From NCBI RefSeq assembly GCF_963664555.1, contig NZ_OY761461.1:3885769-3949768 (forward strand): a stretch of 64,000 nucleotides of DNA. Direction: 5' to 3'. The notes under the pieces are model-generated. The model saw only the letters and a program-made list of their open reading frames with translations, was not told the DNA's origin and did no database searches. Shown piece by piece: positions 26,052 to 35,302 of the stretch (the stretch's first letter is position 1; each line of letters begins with the position of its first letter). This DNA is from Labilibaculum sp. (lineage in GTDB: Bacteria > Bacteroidota > Bacteroidia > Bacteroidales > Marinifilaceae). The position numbers and the translations under genes were made by a program.

Positions 26052-26846
26052 TTACTGGTTAATAATTCTTTTAATCACTCTTAACTTATGAGTGTAACGC
26101 TTTTTATCGACATTAAATATTCCCTGATGATCTACATTATCAATGCGAACATTGCCAGAAGCATGAATAATTTTATGCCGGTCCCAAATAATACCAACAT
26201 GAGTAATTTTTCCATCTTCATTATCAAAAAAAGCCAAATCACCAGGCAGGGCCTCTTCTACAAAAGTTAGAGTATCTCCAATTAAAACCTGCTGACTTGC
26301 ATCCCTTGGCAAAACAATACCATTAAGCTTGTAAACAATTTGAGTTAATCCGGAACAATCTATTCCGTAAGGAGTTCTTCCTCCCCATAAATATGGGGAA
26401 TTAAAATATTTTAAAGCACTTTCGATTATTGAATCACGCAAGTGCTCGGCAGAAGTATTTTCAGAAACTTTGCCCTGATAAAAATAATCCTTATCAGCAA
26501 TTCGAAATGACTTCTTCTCCAAATCACAAAATGGGAATGAACTTCCAGGAACAATCAATTTATTAGAGTAATCCTGCTCCTGAAAAACCAAATTAAACGT
26601 ATCATTAGCAACAACCTGAAGCTCCTTACTTAGTGTTTTAAATAGTTCTTCATCAATCGGAGTAATCATTTTGGTATCAACCCAACCTACGTAATTGTCA
26701 AACGCCAATCGAATTTTTGACCAGTTTTCGATATCTTCAAGAATCTCAAAATGCTCCCCAAATAATAATTGAGTTACCATTTCACTTCTTTCAGCCGGCT
26801 CTTTTCGGACAGGTATAATACTTAGATCGGAAATTCCGTAATTCAT
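26052..26846 (-). CDS. NlpC/P60 (C40) cell-wall peptidase with SH3 domains
   Basis: Peptidoglycan peptide hydrolase of 264 residues, probably a gamma-D-glutamyl-diamino acid endopeptidase. The N-terminal region (about 1-130) is SH3-like (GEHFEILEDIENWSKIRLAFDNYVGWVDTKM), and the C40 domain follows. The catalytic cysteine is in YGIDCSGL, the histidine in ITHVGIIW and the third residue in KIIHASG. No signal peptide is visible, as in some cell-wall recycling members, so it may act in the cytoplasm on imported muropeptides. Confidence 0.9.
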   Translation of the reverse strand: MNYGISDLSIIPVRKEPAERSEMVTQLLFGEHFEILEDIENWSKIRLAFDNYVGWVDTKMITPIDEELFKTLSKELQVVANDTFNLVFQEQDYSNKLIVPGSSFPFCDLEKKSFRIADKDYFYQGKVSENTSAEHLRDSIIESALKYFNSPYLWGGRTPYGIDCSGLTQIVYKLNGIVLPRDASQQVLIGDTLTFVEEALPGDLAFFDNEDGKITHVGIIWDRHKIIHASGNVRIDNVDHQGIFNVDKKRYTHKLRVIKRIINQ

Positions 26847-27034
26847 TTATTGTGTTATTTTAGCATACAAATCAAATATAAAGAATAAAATTATGTTTTT
26901 ACATTTGGTTTCACAAAATTGCCAATAAAATAAGTCATCCAAAAGAAACAACGAATAGTTTTTAAGCACAAAATATTGCATTATTTTTATAATCAGAATT
27001 TCAAAATAAAACAGCATACAAATCGCAAACAGAA

Positions 27035-29158
27035 ATGAATAAATACTTCAGGTGGATTCGACAGAATTTAAACAATATATACAGGTTTTTGATCACTTCG
27101 ATAACCATTATTCTCATCACCCTATTGTTTCCTAATATTGGCAACTTCAAATACGAATACCAAAAAGGAAAACCATGGATGCACGAAACCTTAATTGCAC
27201 CATTTGATTTTGCTCTTTTAAAAACTGAAAGTGAAATTTCGCAGGAGAAAGACAGCATATTGAACAAATTCTACCCTTTCTTTAAAAAAGATACTGCTGT
27301 AATTACAGAAATAACGAATAAATTCAATACTGATTTTGATAAGAAATTGAACCTGTTCACAAAGTCGGGTTCTTATAAAAAACTAAATAATTCGAATCAA
27401 ACTACAAAAAAAGAATTCGCACAACTCAAAGAACATCTGATATCCAATCTCAATAAAATTTATGAATTTGGAATCGCAGATTTTCAAAATGAACAGAAAG
27501 AATTAGGCTACAAACGTCCAGATTTCATAAATAAATCAGTAAATAATTTAAACGAAGTTGTTCCTGTTGAAAATATATATACACCCAAAAGTGCATATCA
27601 ATTTATCACGAATCAACTAAAAACAGATTTTCCTTCTTCTGCTTATCAGAGTTTTATTCAGGATTTAAACATTGACTCTTATCTTTTGCCTAATCTGTTT
27701 TACGATGCAACAATGTCTGAACAGGTTAAAGCCAGTATGTTGTCCATGGTATCCATTTCAAAAGGTATTATTGAATCTGGAACCCGGATTGTTCTTGTTG
27801 GTGATGTAATAGATGATCATACATTTCTTGTTTTAGAATCACTAAAAAAGGATTATGAAAATATTCTGGGATCGTCACAGAACCATTATTTAATCGTTAT
27901 TGGACAATGCATGCTAATTATTTCATGTATTCTTTTACTGTTTCTTTATCTGCGAAATTTTAGAAAGCAAATCTTACATGACAACAAAAAACTACTCTTT
28001 ATACTATTATTTGTGCTGCTATACGTTGCACTAACAACTCTTGTTCTTAAATTCACTAAAGTCAATGTCTACATCATTCCATTCGCGTTAATAACGATCG
28101 TTGTGAGAACTCTGATGGATAGTCGAACCGCTCTCTTTGTTTTTATAATAACCGTTTTGCTTACCGGATTTCTTGCCCCTAATGGCTTCGAATTTGTATT
28201 TCTTCAACTTTCAGCTGGTATTATGGCAATTTATAGCCTACCTAGATTAGAGCGCCGCGGACAGTTGGTATTAACGGGAATCATTACCTTCTTAACCTAT
28301 AGCATTGTCTACTTTGCTTTTGCCATAACTCAAGAATCAAATATCGCTGACATTAAATGGATAAACTTCATGTTCTTTGCCATAAATTGCTTATCAATAA
28401 CATTCTCTTACTCACTGATATACATTTTCGAAAAACTTTTTGGCTTTCTTTCTGATGTTACATTAATTGAGCTCTCGAATCAAAATCATCCGCTCTTACG
28501 CCAACTACTACAGCACTCTCCAGGAACTTTTCAGCATTGCCTGCAAGTAGCGAATTTAGCCGAAGCGGCTATCAATAAAATTGGTGGAAATCCTTTACTG
28601 GTTCGTACCGGAGCTTTATATCATGACATTGGAAAAATGAAACACCCGGCTTATTTTATTGAAAATCAATTAACAAACTCGAATCCTCATGACAAATTAG
28701 ATTTTGATAAAAGTGCTCAGATTATAACTGATCATGTTAAATTTGGGGTTAAAATTGCAAAGAAACACAAGCTTCCTCAGCTAATTATAGATTTTATTGA
28801 AACCCATCATGGTGCCGGAAGAGTCCAGTATTTCTACACTTCATTTAAAAATAAATATCCTGACAAGGAAATTGATGAAGAAAAATTCACATATCCAGGT
28901 CCGGATCCTTTCACCAAAGAAACAGCAATACTAATGATGGCAGATTCCGTAGAAGCATCATCACGGAGTTTAAAAGAAAAAACGCCTGAAACGATACGGA
29001 CTCTTATTGATAAAATAATTGACAAGCAAATTGCCGAAAACCGCTTCCAAAATGCTGATATTACTTTCAAAAATATCAATCAAGTCAAGGAAATTTTTAC
29101 AAATGCTCTTATTAACGTTTATCATGCTCGAATTGAGTATCCCAAAGAGAATGAATAA
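27035..29158 (+). CDS. 7TM-HD phosphodiesterase, PgpH-like
   Basis: Membrane protein of 707 residues with the 7TMR-HD architecture: one N-terminal membrane segment (about 15-35), an extracellular domain (about 36-285), seven membrane helices (about 290-480) and a cytoplasmic HD domain. Metal ligands include His530-Asp531 in YHDIGKMKHP, with further histidines in DHVKFGVKIAKKHKLP and IETHHGAGR. Family members such as Listeria PgpH hydrolyse cyclic di-AMP; the same activity is likely here but not proven. The 17-bp inverted repeat at 29185-29232 follows the gene. Confidence 0.92.
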   Translation: MNKYFRWIRQNLNNIYRFLITSITIILITLLFPNIGNFKYEYQKGKPWMHETLIAPFDFALLKTESEISQEKDSILNKFYPFFKKDTAVITEITNKFNTDFDKKLNLFTKSGSYKKLNNSNQTTKKEFAQLKEHLISNLNKIYEFGIADFQNEQKELGYKRPDFINKSVNNLNEVVPVENIYTPKSAYQFITNQLKTDFPSSAYQSFIQDLNIDSYLLPNLFYDATMSEQVKASMLSMVSISKGIIESGTRIVLVGDVIDDHTFLVLESLKKDYENILGSSQNHYLIVIGQCMLIISCILLLFLYLRNFRKQILHDNKKLLFILLFVLLYVALTTLVLKFTKVNVYIIPFALITIVVRTLMDSRTALFVFIITVLLTGFLAPNGFEFVFLQLSAGIMAIYSLPRLERRGQLVLTGIITFLTYSIVYFAFAITQESNIADIKWINFMFFAINCLSITFSYSLIYIFEKLFGFLSDVTLIELSNQNHPLLRQLLQHSPGTFQHCLQVANLAEAAINKIGGNPLLVRTGALYHDIGKMKHPAYFIENQLTNSNPHDKLDFDKSAQIITDHVKFGVKIAKKHKLPQLIIDFIETHHGAGRVQYFYTSFKNKYPDKEIDEEKFTYPGPDPFTKETAILMMADSVEASSRSLKEKTPETIRTLIDKIIDKQIAENRFQNADITFKNINQVKEIFTNALINVYHARIEYPKENE

Positions 29159-29184
29159 ATATTATGCCCACGTTTCTCCAATAA

Positions 29185-29232
29185 TTTGATTTCAATCTAT
29201 TTTCAATTGCCTGACAATAGATTGAAATCAAA
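29185..29232. repeat. Perfect 17-bp inverted repeat
   Basis: TTTGATTTCAATCTATT (29185-29201) and AATAGATTGAAATCAAA (29216-29232) are exact reverse complements around a 14-base loop. It lies 26 bases after the 7TM-HD gene. The right arm is followed by A's, not T's, so it is not a standard terminator for the upstream gene. Confidence 0.85.
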
Positions 29233-29265
29233 AAAAAACAGCACCTGCAACAGAACACAAACATC

Positions 29266-29273
29266 TATATTTG
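29266..29273 (+). promoter_or_regulatory. Possible -7 element of the M49-like gene
   Basis: TATATTTG matches TAnnTTTG, 184 bases before the start at 29458. If used, the mRNA leader would be unusually long. Confidence 0.35.
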
Positions 29274-29457
29274 TGACAATTAAACACAACCAAACATCTT
29301 GAATTTCATTTTTTTTCCTATTCAATTTTTTGTAACTTTTAACTAATCATATTCTTCAAATCGTTCTTAAACGACTTATCCATATTGACAAATTAAGGAA
29401 GCATTAAAATTGATATATAAGCTAATCACAGTATTTTAAATTCAAAACCCTATTGTT

Positions 29458-31107
29458 ATGAATCGGAAACTGATATTTATATTTGGACTCATTATTTCGA
29501 TCGTATTTGCTTTTTCCTGTCAACCAAAAAAAACTGAAGAGAAAGAAAAATACGACTCTGTAATGCAACGCAAATTGGCAAATTATGCAAAAGTTAAACT
29601 CTCCGCCGATTTAAGCAATCTTACTGCCAATCAAATAAAATTATTTTCTCAACTAATCAGAGTAGCAAATGCTATTGATGAAATTTATTGGTTGCAGGCA
29701 TATGGTGATAAAAATCAACTCTTAAATGTGATTACTGATCCAGACATGAAGGAGTACGCAATGATCAATTACGGCCCATGGGATCGTTTAGATGGATTTG
29801 CTCCGTTCACCGATGATTTTCCTCCCCGCCCCTTAGGAATTGGTTTTTTTCCTGAAGATATAAATCAGGAAGAATTCTTCTCTTTAAAAAATGACAATAA
29901 ATACAGTGCTTTTACAACACTAACCCGTACCGAAAATGGATTAATAAAGGTGTTACCTTACCACATAGCTTATCAAAACCACGTAAATAATGCTGTTTCA
30001 GCCTTAAAAAGTGCAGCCGAACTCTGCGAAACTGAAGATTTTAAGGAATACCTTTTGCAACGTGCTGAAGATTTACTTTCTGATAATTTTGAGAAAAGTG
30101 ATCATTTGTGGATGAATTTGAAAGACAATCCCATCGATTTTATTGCAGGCCCTATTTCAAACACAGAAGATCATTTCATCTGGACAAAATATTCCTACGG
30201 TGCATTTATTTTATTAAGAAACAAACAATGGACTAAGGATGTTGAGAAATACTCTTTGCTACTTCCTTATTTGCAAAAAAGCCTTCCTGTATCCGATGAA
30301 TATAAAAAAGAAACCCCCTCTGAATCGGCAGAAATCGTAATTTATGATGTTTTATACAATTCTGGTTATTGCAATGCAGGTAATAAACTAATTGGTTTAA
30401 ACCTACCTATTGGCAACAGCATAACTACTTGCGCTAAAAAATTACATTTCAAGAATGTAATGCAAGCCAAATTTGACCAGATTCTTCAACCGATTACGAA
30501 TTTAGTTATAGATGAAAAACAACGCAAACACGTATTATTTAAGTCATTTTTTTTAAATACAATTTTTTATGAAATAAGCGATGGTCTTGGAATCTCACAA
30601 ACCATAAATGGAAAAGGTAGTGTAAAAGAAGCTTTAAAAGAACATTACAATGTAATAAATGAATTAAAAAATGATGTTCTTCGAATGTTTTTCCTTGGAC
30701 AACTTACTGATATGGGCCAGATTGATGATGTTGAACTAATGGATAATTACGTTACTTATATGGCAGATGTATTTAGATCTATTCGTTTTGGAGTGAAGGA
30801 TTCACAAGGAGTTGCCAATATGATTCGGTTTTACTATTTTGAAGAAAATGAGGCCTTTAAATACAATATAAAAAGTGGTACTTACAAAGTAAATTTTTAC
30901 AAAATGAAAAAGGCCATTGAGTCATTATCAAAATTAGTTCTTGAAATACAAGGGAACGGTGATTATGAAACCGCAGATAAGCTGATTAAAACCAACGGAT
31001 TTATTCGTAACGAGCTGTTACAAGACTTATATCGAATCCAACGGGCAAAAATCCCTAAAGATCTTGTTTACGATCAGGGTGAAAAAGTTATAATTTCGAG
31101 TAATTAA
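29458..31107 (+). CDS. M49-like lipoprotein lacking zinc ligands
   Basis: Lipoprotein of 549 residues (lipobox AFSC, Cys21) resembling the M49 / dipeptidyl-peptidase III-like family, including the peptidase half of plant NUDT3-type proteins. Family landmarks are GPWDRLDGFAPF, the central GN(K)LIGLNLPIGN, and the motif region FLNTIFYEISDGLG followed by EALKEHYNVINELKNDVL. Active members have HE(I/C)SHG here; this protein has Tyr371-Glu372-Ile-Ser-Asp375, so both zinc-binding histidines are replaced, while Glu372 and the third-ligand glutamate (Glu402) remain. It is therefore probably catalytically dead and may act as a binding protein. Followed by a terminator. Confidence 0.75.
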   Translation: MNRKLIFIFGLIISIVFAFSCQPKKTEEKEKYDSVMQRKLANYAKVKLSADLSNLTANQIKLFSQLIRVANAIDEIYWLQAYGDKNQLLNVITDPDMKEYAMINYGPWDRLDGFAPFTDDFPPRPLGIGFFPEDINQEEFFSLKNDNKYSAFTTLTRTENGLIKVLPYHIAYQNHVNNAVSALKSAAELCETEDFKEYLLQRAEDLLSDNFEKSDHLWMNLKDNPIDFIAGPISNTEDHFIWTKYSYGAFILLRNKQWTKDVEKYSLLLPYLQKSLPVSDEYKKETPSESAEIVIYDVLYNSGYCNAGNKLIGLNLPIGNSITTCAKKLHFKNVMQAKFDQILQPITNLVIDEKQRKHVLFKSFFLNTIFYEISDGLGISQTINGKGSVKEALKEHYNVINELKNDVLRMFFLGQLTDMGQIDDVELMDNYVTYMADVFRSIRFGVKDSQGVANMIRFYYFEENEAFKYNIKSGTYKVNFYKMKKAIESLSKLVLEIQGNGDYETADKLIKTNGFIRNELLQDLYRIQRAKIPKDLVYDQGEKVIISSN

Positions 31108-31122
31108 TTTACATATTTAGTT

Positions 31123-31155
31123 AAAAAAAAGGCATTCTAAAGATGCCTTTTTTTA
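31123..31155 (+). terminator. Terminator after the M49-like gene
   Basis: AAAAAGGCAT (31126-31135) pairs with ATGCCTTTTT (31142-31151) and continues into T's. Confidence 0.8.
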
Positions 31156-31184
31156 TTTCCATTCCTCAGATGAAATATTTATCA

Positions 31185-31192
31185 TACATTTG
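31185..31192 (+). promoter_or_regulatory. -7 element of the TonB receptor gene
   Basis: TACATTTG matches TAnnTTTG. It overlaps the upstream in-frame ATG at 31190 and so favours 31226 as the true start. Confidence 0.45.
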
Positions 31193-31225
31193 GATTCTAA
31201 ACTTAATCCTGAAAATCATAAACAA

Positions 31226-33616
31226 ATGATCCGTCTGTTTCTTTGTATTATTTCACTACTCTATAACTTGAGTGCATTTGCTCAGATAGTTAAACTTACT
31301 GATTCAAAAACAAACAAAGCAATAGAAAATGTATACATCTTTGATTCAAAAAATTCCATATCAACCAATAGTATGGGAGAAGCAAGATTGGCTGGTTTCT
31401 CAAAAAACAAGCCTATCTATTTTCAACATCCTTCTTATAAAAACCTTCAATTTACTTTTTCTGAATTAGAAAACAAATCATTCATTGTCTCCCTTCAATC
31501 CAACATATTCCGAATATCAGAGGTCATGATATCTGCAAATAAATGGGAAGAAAACAGTAATGAAATACCAATAAAGCTTATAAAAATAACCAAAGATCAC
31601 ATAAACCAAAGTACAGCTCAAACCAGTGCAGATTTATTAAAGGAAAGCAATCAGGTTTACATTCAAAAAAGCCAATTGGGAGGAGGCAGTCCAATGATTA
31701 GAGGATTTGCTGCCAACAGAGTTCTCATTGTATTGGACGGTATTCGCCTCAACAATGCCATTTACAGGAGTGGCAACCTTCAAAATATAATCAATATTGA
31801 TCCAAACTGTCTTGAATCGGCTGAAGTAATATTGGGCCCAGGATCCATTATTTATGGAAGTGATGCAATTGGTGGCGTAATGGATTTTCACACGATTAAA
31901 CCGCGTCTGTCAACTTCTGAAGTGCCTAATATTAACTTTTCATTTAAATCCAGATATTCATCTGCCAATAATGAAGCAATGAATCATGCCAAATACAGTT
32001 TTGGAACTTCCAAATGGAGTTTAGCTGGTAGTGTTAGCTATTCTGATTTCTCGGATCTAAAAATGGGAAAACATGGTCCCGATTATTACTTACGACCTCA
32101 ATATGTAATCAGCAGAAATGGCATCGATGCAATAATCCAAAATCCAAATCCTGAAAATCAAAAACACAGTGGCTATTCCCAGATTAATGTATTGCAAAAA
32201 ATACGTTTCAAAGCTTCAGAAACTATGGATCTTCAATATAATTTTCAACATTCCGAAACATCAAACATTCCAAGATACGATCGATTAATACAATATTCAG
32301 GTGGTCAGTTAAAATATGCCGAGTGGTTTTACGGACCACAAAAACTTCAATTGCATTCTTTAAAAATCAACAATTCCAAACCAACATTTCTATATAATTC
32401 TTACAAAGTAATAGCTGGTTATCAAAACTATCAGGAAAGCAGACATAGCAGAAAATTCGGTTCTTCAACACTAACAAACAGAGATGAGAATCTTAAAATA
32501 TACTCCGTAAATGCTGATGCTGAAAAGCAAATAAATTCATCTTCTCTATTGTTTTATGGAAGTGAATGGACTCACAATAAAATAAATTCTTACGGAAATG
32601 ATACCGATATTTTTTCCAATGAAAAATTAGAAACAGCAAGTCGTTACCCTGATAATTCTAAATACACCAGTTTGGCATTATACTCCAACTTAAAGTGGAA
32701 GTTAAATTCAAAATGGACCCTGAATACAGGAATACGATATTCTCATTTTTGGATAACATCTAATCTGAACAATCGCTTTTACAATTTCCCTTTTGACAAC
32801 TTAAATCTTTCTTTAGGGGCTGTAAATGCAGGCATCGGCATAAGTTATTTATCAAATAAAGGATGGTTGCTTAAACTAAATGCAACATCAGGATTCAGAG
32901 CTCCAAATATAGATGATGTTGCAAAGGTTTTTGATTCGGAACCCGGAAAAGTTGTTGTTCCGAACAAGAATTTAAAACCTGAAACGGTATATAATTTTGA
33001 AATTAATTTGAGTAAAAATTTCTCCAACATTCTATTTCTTGACTTAAATGGATTCTACTCCTTCTTAGATCAGGCTATGCTTAGAAAAGATTTTTCGTTC
33101 AACGGGCAAACCACTCTAATTTATGATGGTGAAGAAAGCTCGGTTCAAGCCATCGTAAATACAGATAATGCCAAGATATGGGGAGGTAACTTTAGTGCGA
33201 TTTTGAAGATAACTGATCGTTTTTCGGCCAATACAAGCTTTACATTTACAAAAGGGAAATACAAAGATGGCAGCCCTGTACGACACGTTCCTCCATTATT
33301 TGGAAATACATCGGTAACCTATAAAGCGAAACACTTAACATCAAAACTAAGCCTTGAATTTAATGATGAGATCAGTTATAAGGATCTTGCTGGTACAGAA
33401 AGAGACAAAGCGTATTTGTATGCCAAAGACAAAAATGGTAATCCCTACTCGCCTTTCTGGATGATTTTAAGCTTTAACAATCAAATTCAGATCAGCAAGA
33501 AGCTTCATATCAATATAAGTGTGGAAAACATCTTAGACAAGCGATACCGACCCTATTCATCTGGAATTAGTGCAAGTGGTAGGAATTTTATATTGGGAGT
33601 TTGTTATACTATTTAA
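31226..33616 (+). CDS. TonB-dependent outer-membrane receptor
   Basis: Outer-membrane importer of 796 residues. From 31226 it begins with a clean signal peptide (MIRLFLCIISLLYNLSAFAQ). A short regulatory-like domain (about 20-95) follows, then the plug (about 120-230: SADLLKESNQVYIQKSQLGG, SPMIRGFAANRVLIVLDGIR, LGPGSIIYGSDAIGGVMDFH) and a barrel containing the conserved ATSGFRAPNIDDVAKVFDS. The last strand ends NFILGVCYTI. It is not SusC-type, and no SusD partner is adjacent. The plug resembles metal-chelate/haem or vitamin receptors of Bacteroidetes, but the ligand cannot be inferred. No FUR-like site recognised upstream. Confidence 0.9.
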   Translation: MIRLFLCIISLLYNLSAFAQIVKLTDSKTNKAIENVYIFDSKNSISTNSMGEARLAGFSKNKPIYFQHPSYKNLQFTFSELENKSFIVSLQSNIFRISEVMISANKWEENSNEIPIKLIKITKDHINQSTAQTSADLLKESNQVYIQKSQLGGGSPMIRGFAANRVLIVLDGIRLNNAIYRSGNLQNIINIDPNCLESAEVILGPGSIIYGSDAIGGVMDFHTIKPRLSTSEVPNINFSFKSRYSSANNEAMNHAKYSFGTSKWSLAGSVSYSDFSDLKMGKHGPDYYLRPQYVISRNGIDAIIQNPNPENQKHSGYSQINVLQKIRFKASETMDLQYNFQHSETSNIPRYDRLIQYSGGQLKYAEWFYGPQKLQLHSLKINNSKPTFLYNSYKVIAGYQNYQESRHSRKFGSSTLTNRDENLKIYSVNADAEKQINSSSLLFYGSEWTHNKINSYGNDTDIFSNEKLETASRYPDNSKYTSLALYSNLKWKLNSKWTLNTGIRYSHFWITSNLNNRFYNFPFDNLNLSLGAVNAGIGISYLSNKGWLLKLNATSGFRAPNIDDVAKVFDSEPGKVVVPNKNLKPETVYNFEINLSKNFSNILFLDLNGFYSFLDQAMLRKDFSFNGQTTLIYDGEESSVQAIVNTDNAKIWGGNFSAILKITDRFSANTSFTFTKGKYKDGSPVRHVPPLFGNTSVTYKAKHLTSKLSLEFNDEISYKDLAGTERDKAYLYAKDKNGNPYSPFWMILSFNNQIQISKKLHINISVENILDKRYRPYSSGISASGRNFILGVCYTI

Positions 33617-33782
33617 CTTCATTATGCTTAAATCCAAAACTTAGATATATTCTATCTATATATTCGCATTTGCTCAAATATTTCATCAACTAAAAATAAT
33701 TCGTTAAAAAATCTCGTAATAGTTGAAATGGTATTCCTGACAAGTAAGAGTTCTATAAATTATCACTCCCATAAAATAGTAT

Positions 33783-33816
33783 AAAAAAAGGAGCAGAACA
33801 AAAGTCCGGCTCCTTT
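33783..33816 (-). terminator. Terminator after the RagB-like gene
   Basis: AAAGGAGC (33787-33794) pairs with GCTCCTTT (33809-33816); on the minus strand it is followed by a T run. It lies 17 bases past the gene end. Confidence 0.75.
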
Positions 33817-33833
33817 ATATTTAAAAAATTCTC

Positions 33834-35279
33834 TTAATTAACGTCAAACCAAAGTTTGGTTGTCGCTTTGTCACCACCAATAGCAGTCGCAGCAGCAGTA
33901 TAATTATCCAAATTTTGATCATTCTCATTATAAGGGTATGGGTAACGTACAGGAATATCACCATAAGTTAACTCCTCAGGCACATTAAAAATAGGAAAGT
34001 CTAATCTTCTCCATTCAGCCCAACCTTCTACACCTCTATTATACATTGCTAACCATTTTTGAGTACCAATTTTTTGTTTCCAAGTACCAGTAGCTGTTGC
34101 ATAAGCAACTGCAGGTTGAGCAAGATAAGCCACTGCATCTGCAGCAGTACCTCCATAATAAAGGATACTTGCAGTAATACCATTATTGTAATGCTCTGCA
34201 GCTGTACCGCCAACAGCATAACCTCTTTCAACTGCTTCAGCTAAGAAAAATTCCATCTCAGAATAATCTGCCAAAGGCACCTCCAAAGACGCTTCAAAAA
34301 ACATAGGAGTAAAATGAGAGAAGTTATCATAATTCCCACCAGCGGTTTTACCATAAGTTAATCCAACATAAGCACCACCTACTTGATCAAACCAAAGAGC
34401 TCTTCTTGGATCATTCAATGTGTTCAATATATCAATCAAAGTATTAGAAGGAACGTAATCTAAACGACCATCAACTATAAAACCATCATAAATAGTGTTA
34501 ACATAAGGATCAGTACCAATATATCCAAAGAAAGCACCTTCCAAGTTAGCATTATAAACACCAGCAACAACCGCAGCTTCAACAATCGACTTTGAATTGA
34601 AAGAAGGTACATCAGCCATTCTCATACCCATTCTCAATTTTAATGAATTGCCAAATATTTTCCAGGATTCAATATCTCCATCAAATAATAAATCACCGTT
34701 GTCAAAAGTTCCATTATTGGGATCCAAAGTAGTTAAAGCAGCATCCAGTCTAGCCAAAAGGTCTGCATAAACAGTAGCAGCATCCTCATATTTTGGCAAA
34801 GTATTCTCACTACCCATTAATGCCTCAGTATAAGGTATATCTCCAAAAGTTTCAGTTAATACCGAATAAGTATAAACCATGAGAATTTCGATAATTGCCT
34901 TCTGGTTATTTGCTTTTAACAATAATGATCCGTCAAACTCAGCTGCATCAATAACATTCTTAGCTTCTTGAAGATCCATTAAGCAATCTCGGTAGAATTC
35001 GTCCCAAAAAGTATCAGGTATACCACGATCCTGAAAATCATAACGACTCTCGTTAGTATAAGTAGTTTCCATCCAGTACTGAGCCAACAAACGAGATATA
35101 TTATTATTTACACTCATACTATTGTACTGATCAACAAACTGAATCTGAGCATTCGTCAAAAGAGTTTCTGCAGGAACTACTGTAGCACTCTTGGGATCAA
35201 TATTATCCTCCAAACTACAGCTTGCAAAACCAACGCCAATTAATAAGACGCCAATCAATATATATTTTATTTTTTTCAT
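33834..35279 (-). CDS. SusD/RagB-like nutrient-binding lipoprotein
   Basis: Surface lipoprotein of about 481 residues of the SusD-like_2 group. I start it at 35279 (MKKIKYILIGVLLIGVGFASC) because the upstream ATG only adds MKIDK; the lipobox is FASC (Cys21). The segments DFQDRGIPDTFWDEFYRDCL, FGDIPYTEALMG and the C-terminal VRYPYPYNENDQN and TTKLWFDVN are typical of this group. The start lies 23 bases after the SusC-like gene. Unlike the first pair in the window, there is no sigma/anti-sigma module and no CAZyme next to it; a peptidase gene (pepD) is divergent. A RagB-like peptide-binding role is therefore a plausible inference. Confidence 0.93.
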   Translation of the reverse strand: MKKIKYILIGVLLIGVGFASCSLEDNIDPKSATVVPAETLLTNAQIQFVDQYNSMSVNNNISRLLAQYWMETTYTNESRYDFQDRGIPDTFWDEFYRDCLMDLQEAKNVIDAAEFDGSLLLKANNQKAIIEILMVYTYSVLTETFGDIPYTEALMGSENTLPKYEDAATVYADLLARLDAALTTLDPNNGTFDNGDLLFDGDIESWKIFGNSLKLRMGMRMADVPSFNSKSIVEAAVVAGVYNANLEGAFFGYIGTDPYVNTIYDGFIVDGRLDYVPSNTLIDILNTLNDPRRALWFDQVGGAYVGLTYGKTAGGNYDNFSHFTPMFFEASLEVPLADYSEMEFFLAEAVERGYAVGGTAAEHYNNGITASILYYGGTAADAVAYLAQPAVAYATATGTWKQKIGTQKWLAMYNRGVEGWAEWRRLDFPIFNVPEELTYGDIPVRYPYPYNENDQNLDNYTAAATAIGGDKATTKLWFDVN

Positions 35280-35302
35280 TTTGTCAATTTTCATAAGTTA
35301 AT

